Shown piece by piece: positions 26,281 through 36,592 of a stretch of 54,781 bases of DNA (positions within the stretch are counted from its first letter, which is position 1; the number at the start of each line of letters is the position of its first letter). The notes below the pieces were generated by a model. The model saw only the letters and a program-made list of their open reading frames with translations. It had not been told where the DNA came from and ran no database searches. Source of the stretch: Sulfurimonas sp. SAG-AH-194-L11 (GTDB taxonomy: Bacteria > Campylobacterota > Campylobacteria > Campylobacterales > Sulfurimonadaceae). The position numbers and the translations under genes are program-made. The stretch lies in NCBI RefSeq assembly GCF_029215995.1, contig NZ_JAEMVB010000012.1:1-54781 (forward strand), read 5' to 3'.

Positions 26281-26698
26281 AAAGTGTAAGGTATCCTTGC
26301 CATAGAAGTGAACTTGATATTCCACCTGCTGCACCACTAATCATACTTGACGCAACTACACCTATAGAACCAGCTTTTGTAATTCTACCTATAATTGATA
26401 TTTTACTCATATAAAAAGCTACAAAAAAGAGAAGAGAAGAGATAGTTTGTACTAAAAAACCATTTTGAAGATTTAAAATTGTGTTCATCTCTACTCCAAC
26501 TGAGGGAGCGATGCTGAGTGCAAATCCTACACCAGCAAAGATAGAGAGAGTGAGAGTTCTCTCCTTTACTTTTGTGGCAATAATTGCTAAAAGGAGCGTT
26601 CCAAGTAAGAGTGTTCCATCATCAAAGTAAATAAGTGTAGCTATGGAGAGGAGCATAGCTATGAAAACATTAAAAAATAGTTGTAAATTTGATTGCAT
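26273..26698 (-). CDS. PgpA-like membrane protein lacking catalytic acidic residues
   Basis: A 141-residue inner-membrane protein at the position of pgpA in the conserved sat-pgpA order. It aligns by eye to phosphatidylglycerophosphatase A: GVGFALSIAPSV (57-68) matches the family's VGMWxALxxAP, FFVAFYMSKISIIGRI matches FRxFDxxKPxxIGxxD, and GVVASSMISGAAGGISS (113-129) matches GVMxDDxxAGxxAGxxS. In each place the metal-binding acids are gone: the family DE before VGM is SI (52-53), the FD is absent, and the DD is SS (117-118). The N-terminal GTxG region also looks replaced. I infer a PgpA relative without phosphatase activity. An active PGP phosphatase would have to come from elsewhere, for instance the HAD protein at 16844. 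Confidence 0.68.
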   Translation of the reverse strand: MQSNLQLFFNVFIAMLLSIATLIYFDDGTLLLGTLLLAIIATKVKERTLTLSIFAGVGFALSIAPSVGVEMNTILNLQNGFLVQTISSLLFFVAFYMSKISIIGRITKAGSIGVVASSMISGAAGGISSSLLWQGYLTLFN

Positions 26699-26705
26699 TG
26701 TAGTC

Positions 26706-27896
26706 CTAAGTTAGAGAAGATGTTTGGTAAAGTTTCATAAGCTCAAGATAAAAATCTCTCTCAGTATGTTCTTCAAGTAGACCTTTTGCAGCAAAGGTGT
26801 CGTAGTATAGTTTTTCTAAGTTTTTAAATCTGTTAGGATAAAGCTTTGAGAGTAAAAAAGAACTAATCTCTTTTCTAATGAGAACCGCTGGAGGTAAAAT
26901 ACCTGCTTCGAGTAGTTGCAGTATGGAGTCAGCATGATAAGAGATTTGATGATGTTGTCCATGTGGACATGTGTTTTTACTCACAAGTGTTGTACATTGA
27001 TCACAGTAAACATACTCACTAGCAATCTCTATCTCTATATCTATACCAACAACACGATCCACTATAGACTTGTTTGAGTTACAGTCATAAAACATTCCAA
27101 GTCCTGCATGGTTACGACCAACTGTGAGTCTATCACAACCATAATTATTTGCAACAATAGCATCAAGAATGATTTCATTATAACCGGCGAAGATATATGA
27201 GTTTTCTAAGGGAACAACTACCACACGATTTTTTGGTAAAAAGTTGTTTAGGTAGTACTCTAAGGCCTCTTTTCTAATCTCATAACTTATGTTAGCACTA
27301 TCATACGGTTTAAGAAGAAAAATAACAAGTAAATCAGTGCTATCAAGAGTTTGGCGAATAAGACGTTCATGTCCACGATGCAAAGGATTTGCTGCCATTA
27401 CTAAAGAGCTTGTATGTTTAGCATCAACTCTTTTTTTAGCATTTAATATATCTATTTTACCCTTGTTTGGTTTGGTCTTTAGTATAGTATAGTCACCACT
27501 AAGTGCCCATGAACCAAGTCTTTTCATAGTAGCTTGAACACCAGGGTGTGTAGAATCATCGGTACCATAGATATGCTTAACTCTTTCATGTGCGTCTATC
27601 TGAAAAGTCTCTTCTACATGTAAACTCGCAAACTCAACTCCATTACAGAGTAAAATAATCTCTTCTCCCACTTTTAAAGAACTAATAACTTCTTCATTCT
27701 TTTTGCCAGATGGTGCTAGTATAAAAGGGAAAGGAAATGATTTGTTATCTATGAGTCCAGTTTCAAGAACTTGTTTAGACTCTGCTTCACACATGAGTTT
27801 ACTAACAGGAGAAAGAAGACCATCTGCTACAAGTTCAAGTACTGATGCTGCTTCTTTATCTATAAAAAGTGTTTTATTTTTTCTTGATGATGTCAT
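26706..27896 (-). CDS. sat: ATP sulfurylase (sulfate adenylyltransferase)-like protein
   Basis: A 396-residue protein of the Sat family with an N-terminal PUA-like domain (about 1-150) and the nucleotidyltransferase domain after it. The HxGH motif is NPLHRGH (170-176), the second motif is VGRNHAGLG, and a zinc-binding set (YCDQC, then CPHGQHH) follows, as in many prokaryotic sulfurylases. The usual QTRN before the HxGH, which binds sulfate and ATP, reads MAAN here, so the Arg is missing and activity on sulfate is uncertain. It corresponds in position to C. jejuni Cj1609. Its start overlaps the stop region of the upstream regulator by 23 bp, which couples their translation. Confidence 0.78.
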   Translation of the reverse strand: MTSSRKNKTLFIDKEAASVLELVADGLLSPVSKLMCEAESKQVLETGLIDNKSFPFPFILAPSGKKNEEVISSLKVGEEIILLCNGVEFASLHVEETFQIDAHERVKHIYGTDDSTHPGVQATMKRLGSWALSGDYTILKTKPNKGKIDILNAKKRVDAKHTSSLVMAANPLHRGHERLIRQTLDSTDLLVIFLLKPYDSANISYEIRKEALEYYLNNFLPKNRVVVVPLENSYIFAGYNEIILDAIVANNYGCDRLTVGRNHAGLGMFYDCNSNKSIVDRVVGIDIEIEIASEYVYCDQCTTLVSKNTCPHGQHHQISYHADSILQLLEAGILPPAVLIRKEISSFLLSKLYPNRFKNLEKLYYDTFAAKGLLEEHTERDFYLELMKLYQTSSLT

Positions 27897-28767
27897 ATTT
27901 TTTACGTTTTTCCCATAAGCTTTTACGACTGATACCGAGCTTTTTTGAAAGTTCTGTATCAGGGTATTTATCTTGGTAATTGAGTACTATAAATTTTACA
28001 TAATCTTCAATAGGTAAAATTTCACCCTTGTCAAAAACATTGTTATCATTTTTTATCTCTAAAATAGGATGAGCAATTTCTTCATTATCTATCTTGTCAG
28101 TACTTGAGATGATAACTTGTTTTTTAGCGATAAGATCACAAAAATGTTTTTTATCACCTTTTTTAAGTACTTGAAAGTCTATGATATATATAAGAGTGTT
28201 TTGTGGTAAAAGTTCAACTTCAGCTAAAGATTTAGAGTTACTTAGTGTGATGAAGTGTATAGGTAGATCATTTTTTTGTGCATATTCAAAAGCGAAAGCA
28301 TCAGAGTACTTCTGAAAACTTGAACTTACAAATAGGGGGAGTTCTACATTGTCAAGAGATTTTTCATGCTGTGTATTGAGAAAAGTATGTGTAAGGTATT
28401 TCTCATAAGCAGCAGTACGGCGTTTGAGTTTTTCATAATCTTGATAGTGATTTATCTTACGAATAAGCTCTTCTATCATAAAAGGTTTAAGTATATAATC
28501 CTTTGCCCCAGCTGCTAAAGGTTTAGAGACTGTATCGTTACTAATATATGAAATCATTAGTATTATGATAGAGCTTTTAAATGTTTCTATTACAGGAATA
28601 AAATCTTGACCATTTATATTTGTTGAGAGTAGTACAACATCGTAGTTGTTACTTCTAATAGCATCCTTTGTGGAGGTACACATTTCACAAACATGTCCTA
28701 TCTCACCTAATTTTGTTGCTATACTCTGTGCTAAATAAACTTCGTTTTCTATTATTAGTATCTTCAT
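27874..28767 (-). CDS. Atypical NtrC-like regulator: pseudo-receiver, eroded AAA+ domain, Fis-type HTH
   Basis: A 297-residue DNA-binding protein. The receiver (about 1-115) keeps the fold (MKILIIENEV, DYILKPF with K94) but has Ser at the phospho-acceptor position (YDVVLLSTNING, S48) and Asn in the acidic pair, so it should not be phosphorylated. The middle (145-230) retains shadows of a sigma-54 AAA+ module: TLIYIIDF resembles a Walker B strand and KQVIISSTD resembles sensor I, but Walker A and GAFTGA are missing. The C-terminus has a Fis/NtrC-type helix-turn-helix, DTELSKKLGISRKSLWEKRKK. It matches C. jejuni Cj1608 in position. Probably a phosphorylation-independent regulator without sigma-54 activation. 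Confidence 0.75.
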   Translation of the reverse strand: MKILIIENEVYLAQSIATKLGEIGHVCEMCTSTKDAIRSNNYDVVLLSTNINGQDFIPVIETFKSSIIILMISYISNDTVSKPLAAGAKDYILKPFMIEELIRKINHYQDYEKLKRRTAAYEKYLTHTFLNTQHEKSLDNVELPLFVSSSFQKYSDAFAFEYAQKNDLPIHFITLSNSKSLAEVELLPQNTLIYIIDFQVLKKGDKKHFCDLIAKKQVIISSTDKIDNEEIAHPILEIKNDNNVFDKGEILPIEDYVKFIVLNYQDKYPDTELSKKLGISRKSLWEKRKKYDIIKKK

Positions 28768-28773
28768 GTTATC

Positions 28774-29892
28774 CTATGTCTTCCAGTTAAAATATTTTAA
28801 ATTTGCATTTGAGGTGACGCCAACACCCTCTTCTCTTCCAATAAACCCAAGCTTTTCAGTTGTTGTAGCCTTGACATTTACTCTAGCTCTATCTATACCT
28901 AGTATTTCAGCTATAACTGCTCTCATTTGAGTTTTATATTTTCCAATACGAGGTTTTTGTGCAGCAATAGTTATGTCTACATTTATGATTACAAAACCAA
29001 AGCTGTTTAGTTTTGTAACAACTACTTTTAGTAACTCTTTGGAGTCTATACCCTTGTATCTTTCATCATTATCAGGAAAAAGCATACCAATATCACCCAT
29101 GCCAGCTGCACCTAAAAGTGCATCTATGAGAGAGTGCAGGGCAACATCTCCATCACTATGTGCTAAAAAGCCGTAGTCTGACTCAATCTTTACACCACCA
29201 AGCCACATTTCACCTTTGGTATCAAAAGCATGCACATCAAAACCATTGCCACTTAAAGTATCACTTGAAGGTGCTTCAAGACAAGAGATCTTATTTAAAT
29301 CATTGATATAAGTAATTTTATGAGCATCCGTGTCACCTAAGATAAAAGAACGCTCTCCACCATTTGCAACAATAGCACTACTCTCATCAGTAAACTCTTG
29401 CGTCGTATTAAGAGCATCTCTTAAAACATCAGTTCTTGAGAGCTGTGGTGTTTGAATCCGTTTTACTTTATCTCTATCTATAGTTTCATTCTCATACACT
29501 ATAGTATCAGTGACATTAAGATAGGGGACAATACAATCACTTTTACCTTTATGTGAAACTATGCGTTGTAAAAAATCTTCACTAATACAAGACCTAGCAA
29601 TATCACTTACTAAGATATATTTACTCTCAACGATAGTAAGTGCATTTTTTAAAGATTGCTGTCTTGAAGCGCCACCTTTTATAAAAGTGAAATTTGCATA
29701 GTTTTTCATAAAAGCTATATCTTCATCGGATGAGACAATAATTATTTTAGAAAATTGACCTGTATTTTGGAGGCGAAGTGCTACAAACTGCCACAGTGGT
29801 TGATGATTTATGCGTAACCAATGCTTTTTTACATCCATTGAAAAACGGCTTGAACTACCAGCAGACAGTAAGATTAAAGATAAATCAGACAA
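28774..29892 (-). CDS. ispDF: Bifunctional MEP-pathway enzyme IspD/IspF
   Basis: A fusion of 2-C-methyl-D-erythritol 4-phosphate cytidylyltransferase (IspD, about 1-205) and 2,4-cyclodiphosphate synthase (IspF, about 210-372) for isoprenoid synthesis. The IspD half starts LSLILLSAGSSSRF with the nucleotide-binding loop and has VSDIARSCI; the IspF half shows NGFDVHAFD with the zinc Asp and His, FLAHSDGDVALHSLIDALLGA and DIGMLFPD, and near the end KATTTEKLGFIGREEGV. Fused IspDF is usual in Campylobacterota. It is first in the minus-strand cluster, 6 bp from the regulator gene. It diverges from thiC with about 180 bp between them. Confidence 0.95.
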   Translation of the reverse strand: MSDLSLILLSAGSSSRFSMDVKKHWLRINHQPLWQFVALRLQNTGQFSKIIIVSSDEDIAFMKNYANFTFIKGGASRQQSLKNALTIVESKYILVSDIARSCISEDFLQRIVSHKGKSDCIVPYLNVTDTIVYENETIDRDKVKRIQTPQLSRTDVLRDALNTTQEFTDESSAIVANGGERSFILGDTDAHKITYINDLNKISCLEAPSSDTLSGNGFDVHAFDTKGEMWLGGVKIESDYGFLAHSDGDVALHSLIDALLGAAGMGDIGMLFPDNDERYKGIDSKELLKVVVTKLNSFGFVIINVDITIAAQKPRIGKYKTQMRAVIAEILGIDRARVNVKATTTEKLGFIGREEGVGVTSNANLKYFNWKT

Positions 29893-30033
29893 TAAAGCAC
29901 TCCAAAATTTAATGTGTTACGAAATTATACACTCTCTAAACTTTTTGTATCTTAAGGCAAGATTATTTATGCATATGTTTGTATAAAATATTTACATAAA
30001 CTTGTAACTTTAGCTTAGATTAACTTTATTTGA

Positions 30034-31470
<1,437 letters not shown>

Positions 31471-31494
31471 ATTAAAACTTAAAAACTAAAACTT

Positions 31495-31525
31495 TTTAAA
31501 TAAGACAATATTTGTCTTATTTAAA
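31495..31525. terminator. 14-bp perfect palindrome after thiC
   Basis: TTTAAATAAGACAA (31495-31508) and TTGTCTTATTTAAA (31512-31525) are exact inverted repeats around a 3-nt loop in the 94-bp gap between thiC and mrp. It would fold as an A+T-rich hairpin and may terminate thiC. Because it lies 39 bp ahead of the mrp start it could also be an operator for mrp. Confidence 0.55.
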
Positions 31526-31564
31526 TATGATATAGTTCAAAAATATAAATTAAAGGAGTTTTGA

Positions 31565-32746
31565 ATGACCCAAGAAGTTGTAAAAACAGCACTCTCAAAA
31601 GTAATGTATCCAGGTTTTACTAAAGATATCGTAACTTTTGGTTTTGTTAAAGATATAAATATTGATGGCACAGCAGTAAGTTTTACTGTAGACATTACAT
31701 CAAATGCACCAGAGGTAGCTGAGCAGATTAAAACTGAAGCTACTGCAGCACTTAAAGATGCAGGTGCAACGGCAGTTAATTGTCATGTACAAGCACCTGT
31801 AATACCTAAAGAGTCTTCATCTCAAGGTAAGAACATTGCACCACAAGTTAAAAACTTCTTGATGGTAAGTTCAGGTAAAGGTGGAGTTGGAAAGTCAACT
31901 TCATCAGTAAATATTGCTATTGCTCTTGCAGCACAAGGACTTAAAGTAGGTCTTCTTGATGCAGATATTTATGGTCCAAATATTCCTCGTATGATGGGTT
32001 TAAATGGTATTAAACCAGAAGTTACTGGAAATAAAGTTATGCCTCTTAAAGCATATGGTATCGAGATGATGTCAATGGGTGCACTTATGGATGAAGGTCA
32101 AGCTTTAATCTGGCGTGGATCTATGATAATGAAAGCAATTGAGCAATTCTTACGTGACATTTTATGGTCAGAGTTAGATGTTCTAGTTATCGATATGCCA
32201 CCTGGTACTGGTGATGCTCAGCTTACTCTTGCTCAGTCTGTACCTGTTACAGCTGGTATTACAGTAACTACACCACAAAGTGTTTCTTTAGATGACTCGC
32301 GTCGTTCACTGAGCATGTTCAAAAAACTTGATATTCCAATTGCTGGAGTTATTGAGAATATGAGTGGATTTATTGCTCCAGATACTGGTGTTGAGTATGA
32401 TATCTTTGGTAAAGGAACATCTAAGCCAATGGCAGAAGAATTTAATACTGAAGTTATCGCTGAAATTCCAATAGAGCCATCAATCAGAACTGGTGGAGAT
32501 GAAGGTAAGCCTATCGTTTTTGCTAACCCATCTTCTGAGTCTGCTAAGCGTTTTATCGCGGCTGCTGCTTCAATTTGGGCAACAATCGAAGAGATTAATG
32601 CAAATGGTGGAGTTGATAACAAAGGTGTTCAGCCTACAACTCCTCCAGGAGTATCTGCTTGTTCAACTGGTTCTGCACCAGCAGCTGCAGCACCTGCACC
32701 TAAGAGTGAAGGCGAAAGCTGTGGAACAGGATGTGGTTGTCATTAA
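31565..32746 (+). CDS. mrp: Mrp/ApbC iron-sulfur cluster carrier ATPase
   Basis: A P-loop ATPase of 393 residues that carries Fe-S clusters to target proteins. It has an N-terminal DUF59/MIP18-like domain (about 1-90), the deviant Walker A SSGKGGVGKST (102-112), LLDADIYGPNIPRM, DVLVIDMPPGTGDAQL and GVIENMSGF. The family's usual CPxC bridging motif just after ENMSGF is APDT here (271-274). Instead a Cys-rich C-terminal tail (SCGTGCGCH, Cys at 386, 390, 392, plus C366) may provide the cluster ligands. An Ala/Pro linker (APAAAAPAPK) precedes the tail. AAGGAG precedes the ATG. The tail may replace the lost CxxC. Confidence 0.93.
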   Translation: MTQEVVKTALSKVMYPGFTKDIVTFGFVKDINIDGTAVSFTVDITSNAPEVAEQIKTEATAALKDAGATAVNCHVQAPVIPKESSSQGKNIAPQVKNFLMVSSGKGGVGKSTSSVNIAIALAAQGLKVGLLDADIYGPNIPRMMGLNGIKPEVTGNKVMPLKAYGIEMMSMGALMDEGQALIWRGSMIMKAIEQFLRDILWSELDVLVIDMPPGTGDAQLTLAQSVPVTAGITVTTPQSVSLDDSRRSLSMFKKLDIPIAGVIENMSGFIAPDTGVEYDIFGKGTSKPMAEEFNTEVIAEIPIEPSIRTGGDEGKPIVFANPSSESAKRFIAAAASIWATIEEINANGGVDNKGVQPTTPPGVSACSTGSAPAAAAPAPKSEGESCGTGCGCH

Positions 32747-32767
32747 GTGACAGCTAGTCTTTAATTT

Positions 32768-32809
32768 AAAAAGCCGGTGACTACTTTTTGTAGTTACTGG
32801 CTTTTTTTA
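32768..32809 (+). terminator. Rho-independent terminator after mrp
   Basis: AAGCCGGTGACTAC (32771-32784), a TTTTT loop, and GTAGTTACTGGCTT form a 14-bp stem with two G-U pairs, followed by a run of seven T. An A-run on the other side lets it serve the convergent diguanylate cyclase gene as well. Confidence 0.9.
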
Positions 32810-32825
32810 TGCCAAAAAATCTGCT

Positions 32826-34683
32826 TTAGCGAAGGTCGCTGTTTTCACTCATCTCTTTTGTATACTCTACTATTTTATTTCTACCCGTAGTTTTAGCAAC
32901 ATATAGAGCAGTATCGGCAAACTTAATACACTTCCAGATAGTATCACCATCCTCAGGAAATCTTGCTATACCAATACTCATGGTCTTTTTCATAGTCTCG
33001 CCATTGCCTACTTCAAATTCAAGTGCTCCAAATGCATCATGAACTTTTTTTGCAACTTTGAGAGCCCCTTCCTTATCTGCATTATGAAGCATTATTATAA
33101 ACTCTTCTCCACCATAGCGGATGGCTAAATCGGCTTCTCTGATATTTTCTTGTAAAACTTTACCAATCTCCACTATTACTTTATCACCTATATCATGTCC
33201 ATAAGTATCATTTACCATTTTAAAGAAATCAACATCAAGCATCATAATGCTGTATGTACTCTGATCACGAGTAGCTTGACCCATAAGAGTCTCTATAAAC
33301 TCTTCTAAAAATCTTCTATTGTAGAGACCTGTCATTGCGTCACGAAGTGAGGTGTCCCTAAGTTTTGACATCAATATTTTACTCTCTATCACAGGTTTAG
33401 CTGCTTCAAGGTAGTTACGTATACTTGATATTTTAGTTGTGATTACATTTATCTTATCTTCTGAATTACTTGTTATAGAAATTGCAATTGAGTTCTCTTT
33501 GTTAATTGTAAAAGGAATACATGTATAGTAAGTGTCGTTTACACTACAATGTTGACAAAGATTAACAAATTCAGTGGATATTACATCAGATTTAGTTCTA
33601 TATGCACGACATAAGTTAGCTTTCTTATCTACTTCATCGTGACAAATACTTGTCTCTTTAGTTATATATATTAGCTTTCTACTATTTTTAACAGTATCAA
33701 CCTCATAAAAAGCGAACTGTTCAATTTCAAACTTATTTAAAAGGATATCTATAATTCTCGTATAGACAACTTCTTTTGAAGTATCTCTTTCGATTGTTTT
33801 TTTGAATTTATATATGTCTGATAATTCACCAATAATTGTTTTAGCTTCGTGAAGTGGATCAGCTGATGCGACACAACCTTGAGGGATAAAAGTTGCTAAA
33901 TTGTATTTTATATCACCAAAGGTTTCTTGCATCTTTTTAAAAAGGGTATTAAGCTGAGAGACTATCTGTTTACCATCTCCACCAACTGTTGTAGTAAAGT
34001 TATGTGTAAAGTCACCACTATATGCCTTAGTAATTCCATCTTGCATATTTGAGAAAAGTTTCATATATGGTGTAATATAATGGTTAATTAGGATTAAAAC
34101 TATAATAATAAATATAATATTAAGTCCAAGAATTTTTAAAATAGTAAAGAATCCAGCACTACGCATATCTGTAATATCAAATTCCATACTTATTGCACCG
34201 AGAGTATCTCCGTTTTGTACATCATGGCAACCTAAACAATTCGTTCCATTGTTGTTCATCTCTGCTTTATATGGAATAGTAACACGAAGCAGGATTTTAT
34301 CTGTCATCTCGTTTATCTCGGTAAGCATTTTTCCAGTTTTTAATACTTTTGTATCAATAGCATCTCGAAGTGTTTCATTTCCATAACCAGTACCATACTG
34401 TTTAATTACATTATCAGAACGTACTATCCATAAAGCATGCACATCATCATGATTATTTGATATTTGATATTTGGTTTAAAAAGTATTGGCGTTTATCCAT
34501 TATGCCATTTACCATGTGTGCTGTGAGACCATCTTTTACAATAACAGCAGTCATTGTAGCTTTTTCAACTGCTCCTTTGATGCTGTAATCTCTAAAGTTT
34601 AAAGAGACATTGATTATTATTGCCCCACCAAGGGCTAAAAGCATAAGAGTTACGATAAAGAGTAGTTTGAATTTTGTTTGCAT
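32826..34683 (-). pseudogene. Diguanylate cyclase with heme-c motif, frameshifted by a 7-bp repeat
   Basis: One gene read in two frames. The N-terminal part (ATG at 34683 to a TAA near 34453) has a membrane helix (KLLFIVTLMLLALGGAIIINV) and the start of a periplasmic sensor. The rest (32826-34442 and a few codons upstream) continues the sensor with CLGCH, a CxxCH covalent heme site, a second helix (IIFIIIVLILINHY), a HAMP-like linker, a cytosolic GAF-like region of about 170 residues and a GGDEF domain with active motif RYGGEEF and an RxxD (READ) inhibitory site. The frames separate at 34453-34473, where ATATTTG is tandemly repeated. Removing one 7-bp unit rejoins the frames as NQISNNHDDVHALW. 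The gene may be phase-variable, truly broken, or an assembly error; intact it would make c-di-GMP in response to a periplasmic heme signal. Confidence 0.82.
34453..34473. repeat. 7-bp tandem repeat at the frameshift site
   Basis: Three units: TTATTTG (34453-34459), ATATTTG (34460-34466) and ATATTTG (34467-34473). The last two are identical. A gain or loss of one unit changes frame by one, and loss of one restores the diguanylate cyclase reading frame, as expected for slipped-strand mispairing. Confidence 0.85.
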
Positions 34684-34768
34684 GGAACTCACTTTGTGTA
34701 ATATTAATTACTTATAGTAACCAAGCGAATCTAAATATTAAATGAAATTTAATTAAAATAAGTAAATA

Positions 34769-36583
34769 TTATTCTACTGTCACGCTTTTTGCTAAATTTC
34801 GTGGCATATCTACATCATTACCAAGTCTAATAGAAATTTCTAAAGAGAATACTTGAAGGACAACCATCATCTCAAAAAACTCTAACATATAATGGCTACA
34901 TTTCTTTATGGGTATAAAGTCATCAGCTTTATCAAAATTCACAGAACTTATAGCACATATAGTACTATCTCTTGCACTCAGTTCCTCTACATTAGATTTT
35001 GCTTTTTCATATAAAAGATGTTGTGGAAGCAGGGCTATAGTAAAAAGTTCAGGGTCAGCTAAGGCAATAGGCCCATGTTTCATCTCTCCACTAGGATAAC
35101 CCTCAGCATGAAGGTAAGAAATCTCTTTGAGTTTGAGTGCACCTTCAAGTGCTAAAGGATAAAATACATCACGACCTATAAAGAAAAAACCATGCCCATG
35201 TAAGTAGCGTTTAGAGAGTCTTTTTATTCTCTCATGCATCTCATCATCTACTTTAACACTTTTAGGTATCTCTCGAAGTAGTTTAATCTGTGAAACTATA
35301 TCTTGCGATGAGAGAGCATTGTTACGTTTAGCAAGGTAGAGTGACATCATCCAAAAAACAGTTACCTGAGTAGCAAAGGCCTTTGTTGAGGCAACACCTT
35401 TTTCAACTCCTGCTCGAGTTAAAACACAAGCATCAGCTAAACGAACCATAGAAGAGTTGTCAACATTACAGATAACGAGTGTCTTTAGACCAGCAGCCTT
35501 TGCCATTTTAAGCGTCTCTAGTGTATCAGCAGTCTCTCCACTTTGTGAAATTACAACAAAAAGAGTATCTTTAGTCATGATAGGCTGACGGTATCTAAAC
35601 TCAGAAGCTACTTCAATCGTAGTTTTGATTTTTGCATAACGTTCAAAAAGGTAAGAAGCTGTAAGTGCTGAGTGATAAGAAGTTCCACAAGCACATAATT
35701 TTATCTCATTTATACCCTCAAGCAGTGCATCATCAAGTTCATCAAAAAGAACTTCATCATCACAAAGTCTTCCAAGCAGTGTATCTGCGATAACACTACT
35801 CTGCTCATAAATCTCTTTTTCCATAAAAAATCTATATCCATCTTTTTGAGCTGAGAGTTTATTTGTAGAGAGTTTTGTAAAGAGTGGCTCTTTTTTGACA
35901 TCTTCATTAGTAAATATAGTTAACTCATCAGGTGTTACATAGCCATAGTCTCCATCTTCAAAGTAGTTTACATCAGTGCACTTTCCGATAAGAGGAGTGT
36001 CTGAAGAAGCAAAATACTTTTCGTTTTCATCATTAATACCTACAAGCATAGGTGAACCATTTTTAGCAAAGAAGATAGTTTCCTTTTCACTTTTTGTTAC
36101 GAGAAGTGTTGCATAAGCACCTTGAATCTCTGAGATTGTTTTTTTAAAGGCTTCAAATGCAGAAGTAGAAGTTTTAAGATTCTTCTCAAACTGATGGACA
36201 ATTACCTCTGTATCAGTTTGGCTTAAAAAAGTAACACCATCTGCAATGAGTTCTTTTTTTAATTCAGCATAGTTTTCAATGATACCGTTATGAACAACGT
36301 AAGATTCACTTCCTACATGTGGATGTGCATTGAGTTCAGTTGGTTTACCATGTGTTGCCCATCGTGTATGACCAATACCTATAGAAAAACCTTGTGTTAC
36401 AAACTCTTTTGTCTTTTCTTCTAAGTTAATTAGTTTTCCAATAGCTTTAAAACTGTCAAATTTATCGTTTTGAAGTACAGCTATTCCTGCGGAATCATAA
36501 CCACGATATTCGAGCTCTTTAAGTCCACTAAGTAGTATCTCTTTAGAGTTCTTTTTCCCTAAGTAACCAACGATTCCGCACAT
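34769..36583 (-). CDS. glmS: Glutamine-fructose-6-phosphate aminotransferase (isomerising)
   Basis: First step of UDP-GlcNAc synthesis for peptidoglycan and LPS: fructose 6-phosphate plus glutamine to glucosamine 6-phosphate plus glutamate. The 604 residues are the full length. The N-terminal nucleophile Cys follows the Met (MCGIVGYLG), the glutaminase domain has HTRWATHGKP and NGIIENY, and the isomerase half has CGTSYHSA, VISQSGETADT and, at the end, the conserved LAKSVTVE. It starts 9 bp downstream of glnD on the minus strand, so the two nitrogen-related genes share a transcript. Confidence 0.97.
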   Translation of the reverse strand: MCGIVGYLGKKNSKEILLSGLKELEYRGYDSAGIAVLQNDKFDSFKAIGKLINLEEKTKEFVTQGFSIGIGHTRWATHGKPTELNAHPHVGSESYVVHNGIIENYAELKKELIADGVTFLSQTDTEVIVHQFEKNLKTSTSAFEAFKKTISEIQGAYATLLVTKSEKETIFFAKNGSPMLVGINDENEKYFASSDTPLIGKCTDVNYFEDGDYGYVTPDELTIFTNEDVKKEPLFTKLSTNKLSAQKDGYRFFMEKEIYEQSSVIADTLLGRLCDDEVLFDELDDALLEGINEIKLCACGTSYHSALTASYLFERYAKIKTTIEVASEFRYRQPIMTKDTLFVVISQSGETADTLETLKMAKAAGLKTLVICNVDNSSMVRLADACVLTRAGVEKGVASTKAFATQVTVFWMMSLYLAKRNNALSSQDIVSQIKLLREIPKSVKVDDEMHERIKRLSKRYLHGHGFFFIGRDVFYPLALEGALKLKEISYLHAEGYPSGEMKHGPIALADPELFTIALLPQHLLYEKAKSNVEELSARDSTICAISSVNFDKADDFIPIKKCSHYMLEFFEMMVVLQVFSLEISIRLGNDVDMPRNLAKSVTVE

Positions 36584-36592
36584 ATATATTCC

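Noticed and set aside
34453..34692. 79-residue standalone membrane protein
   Set aside because: It is the N-terminal part of the frameshifted diguanylate cyclase, rejoined by removing one 7-bp repeat unit.
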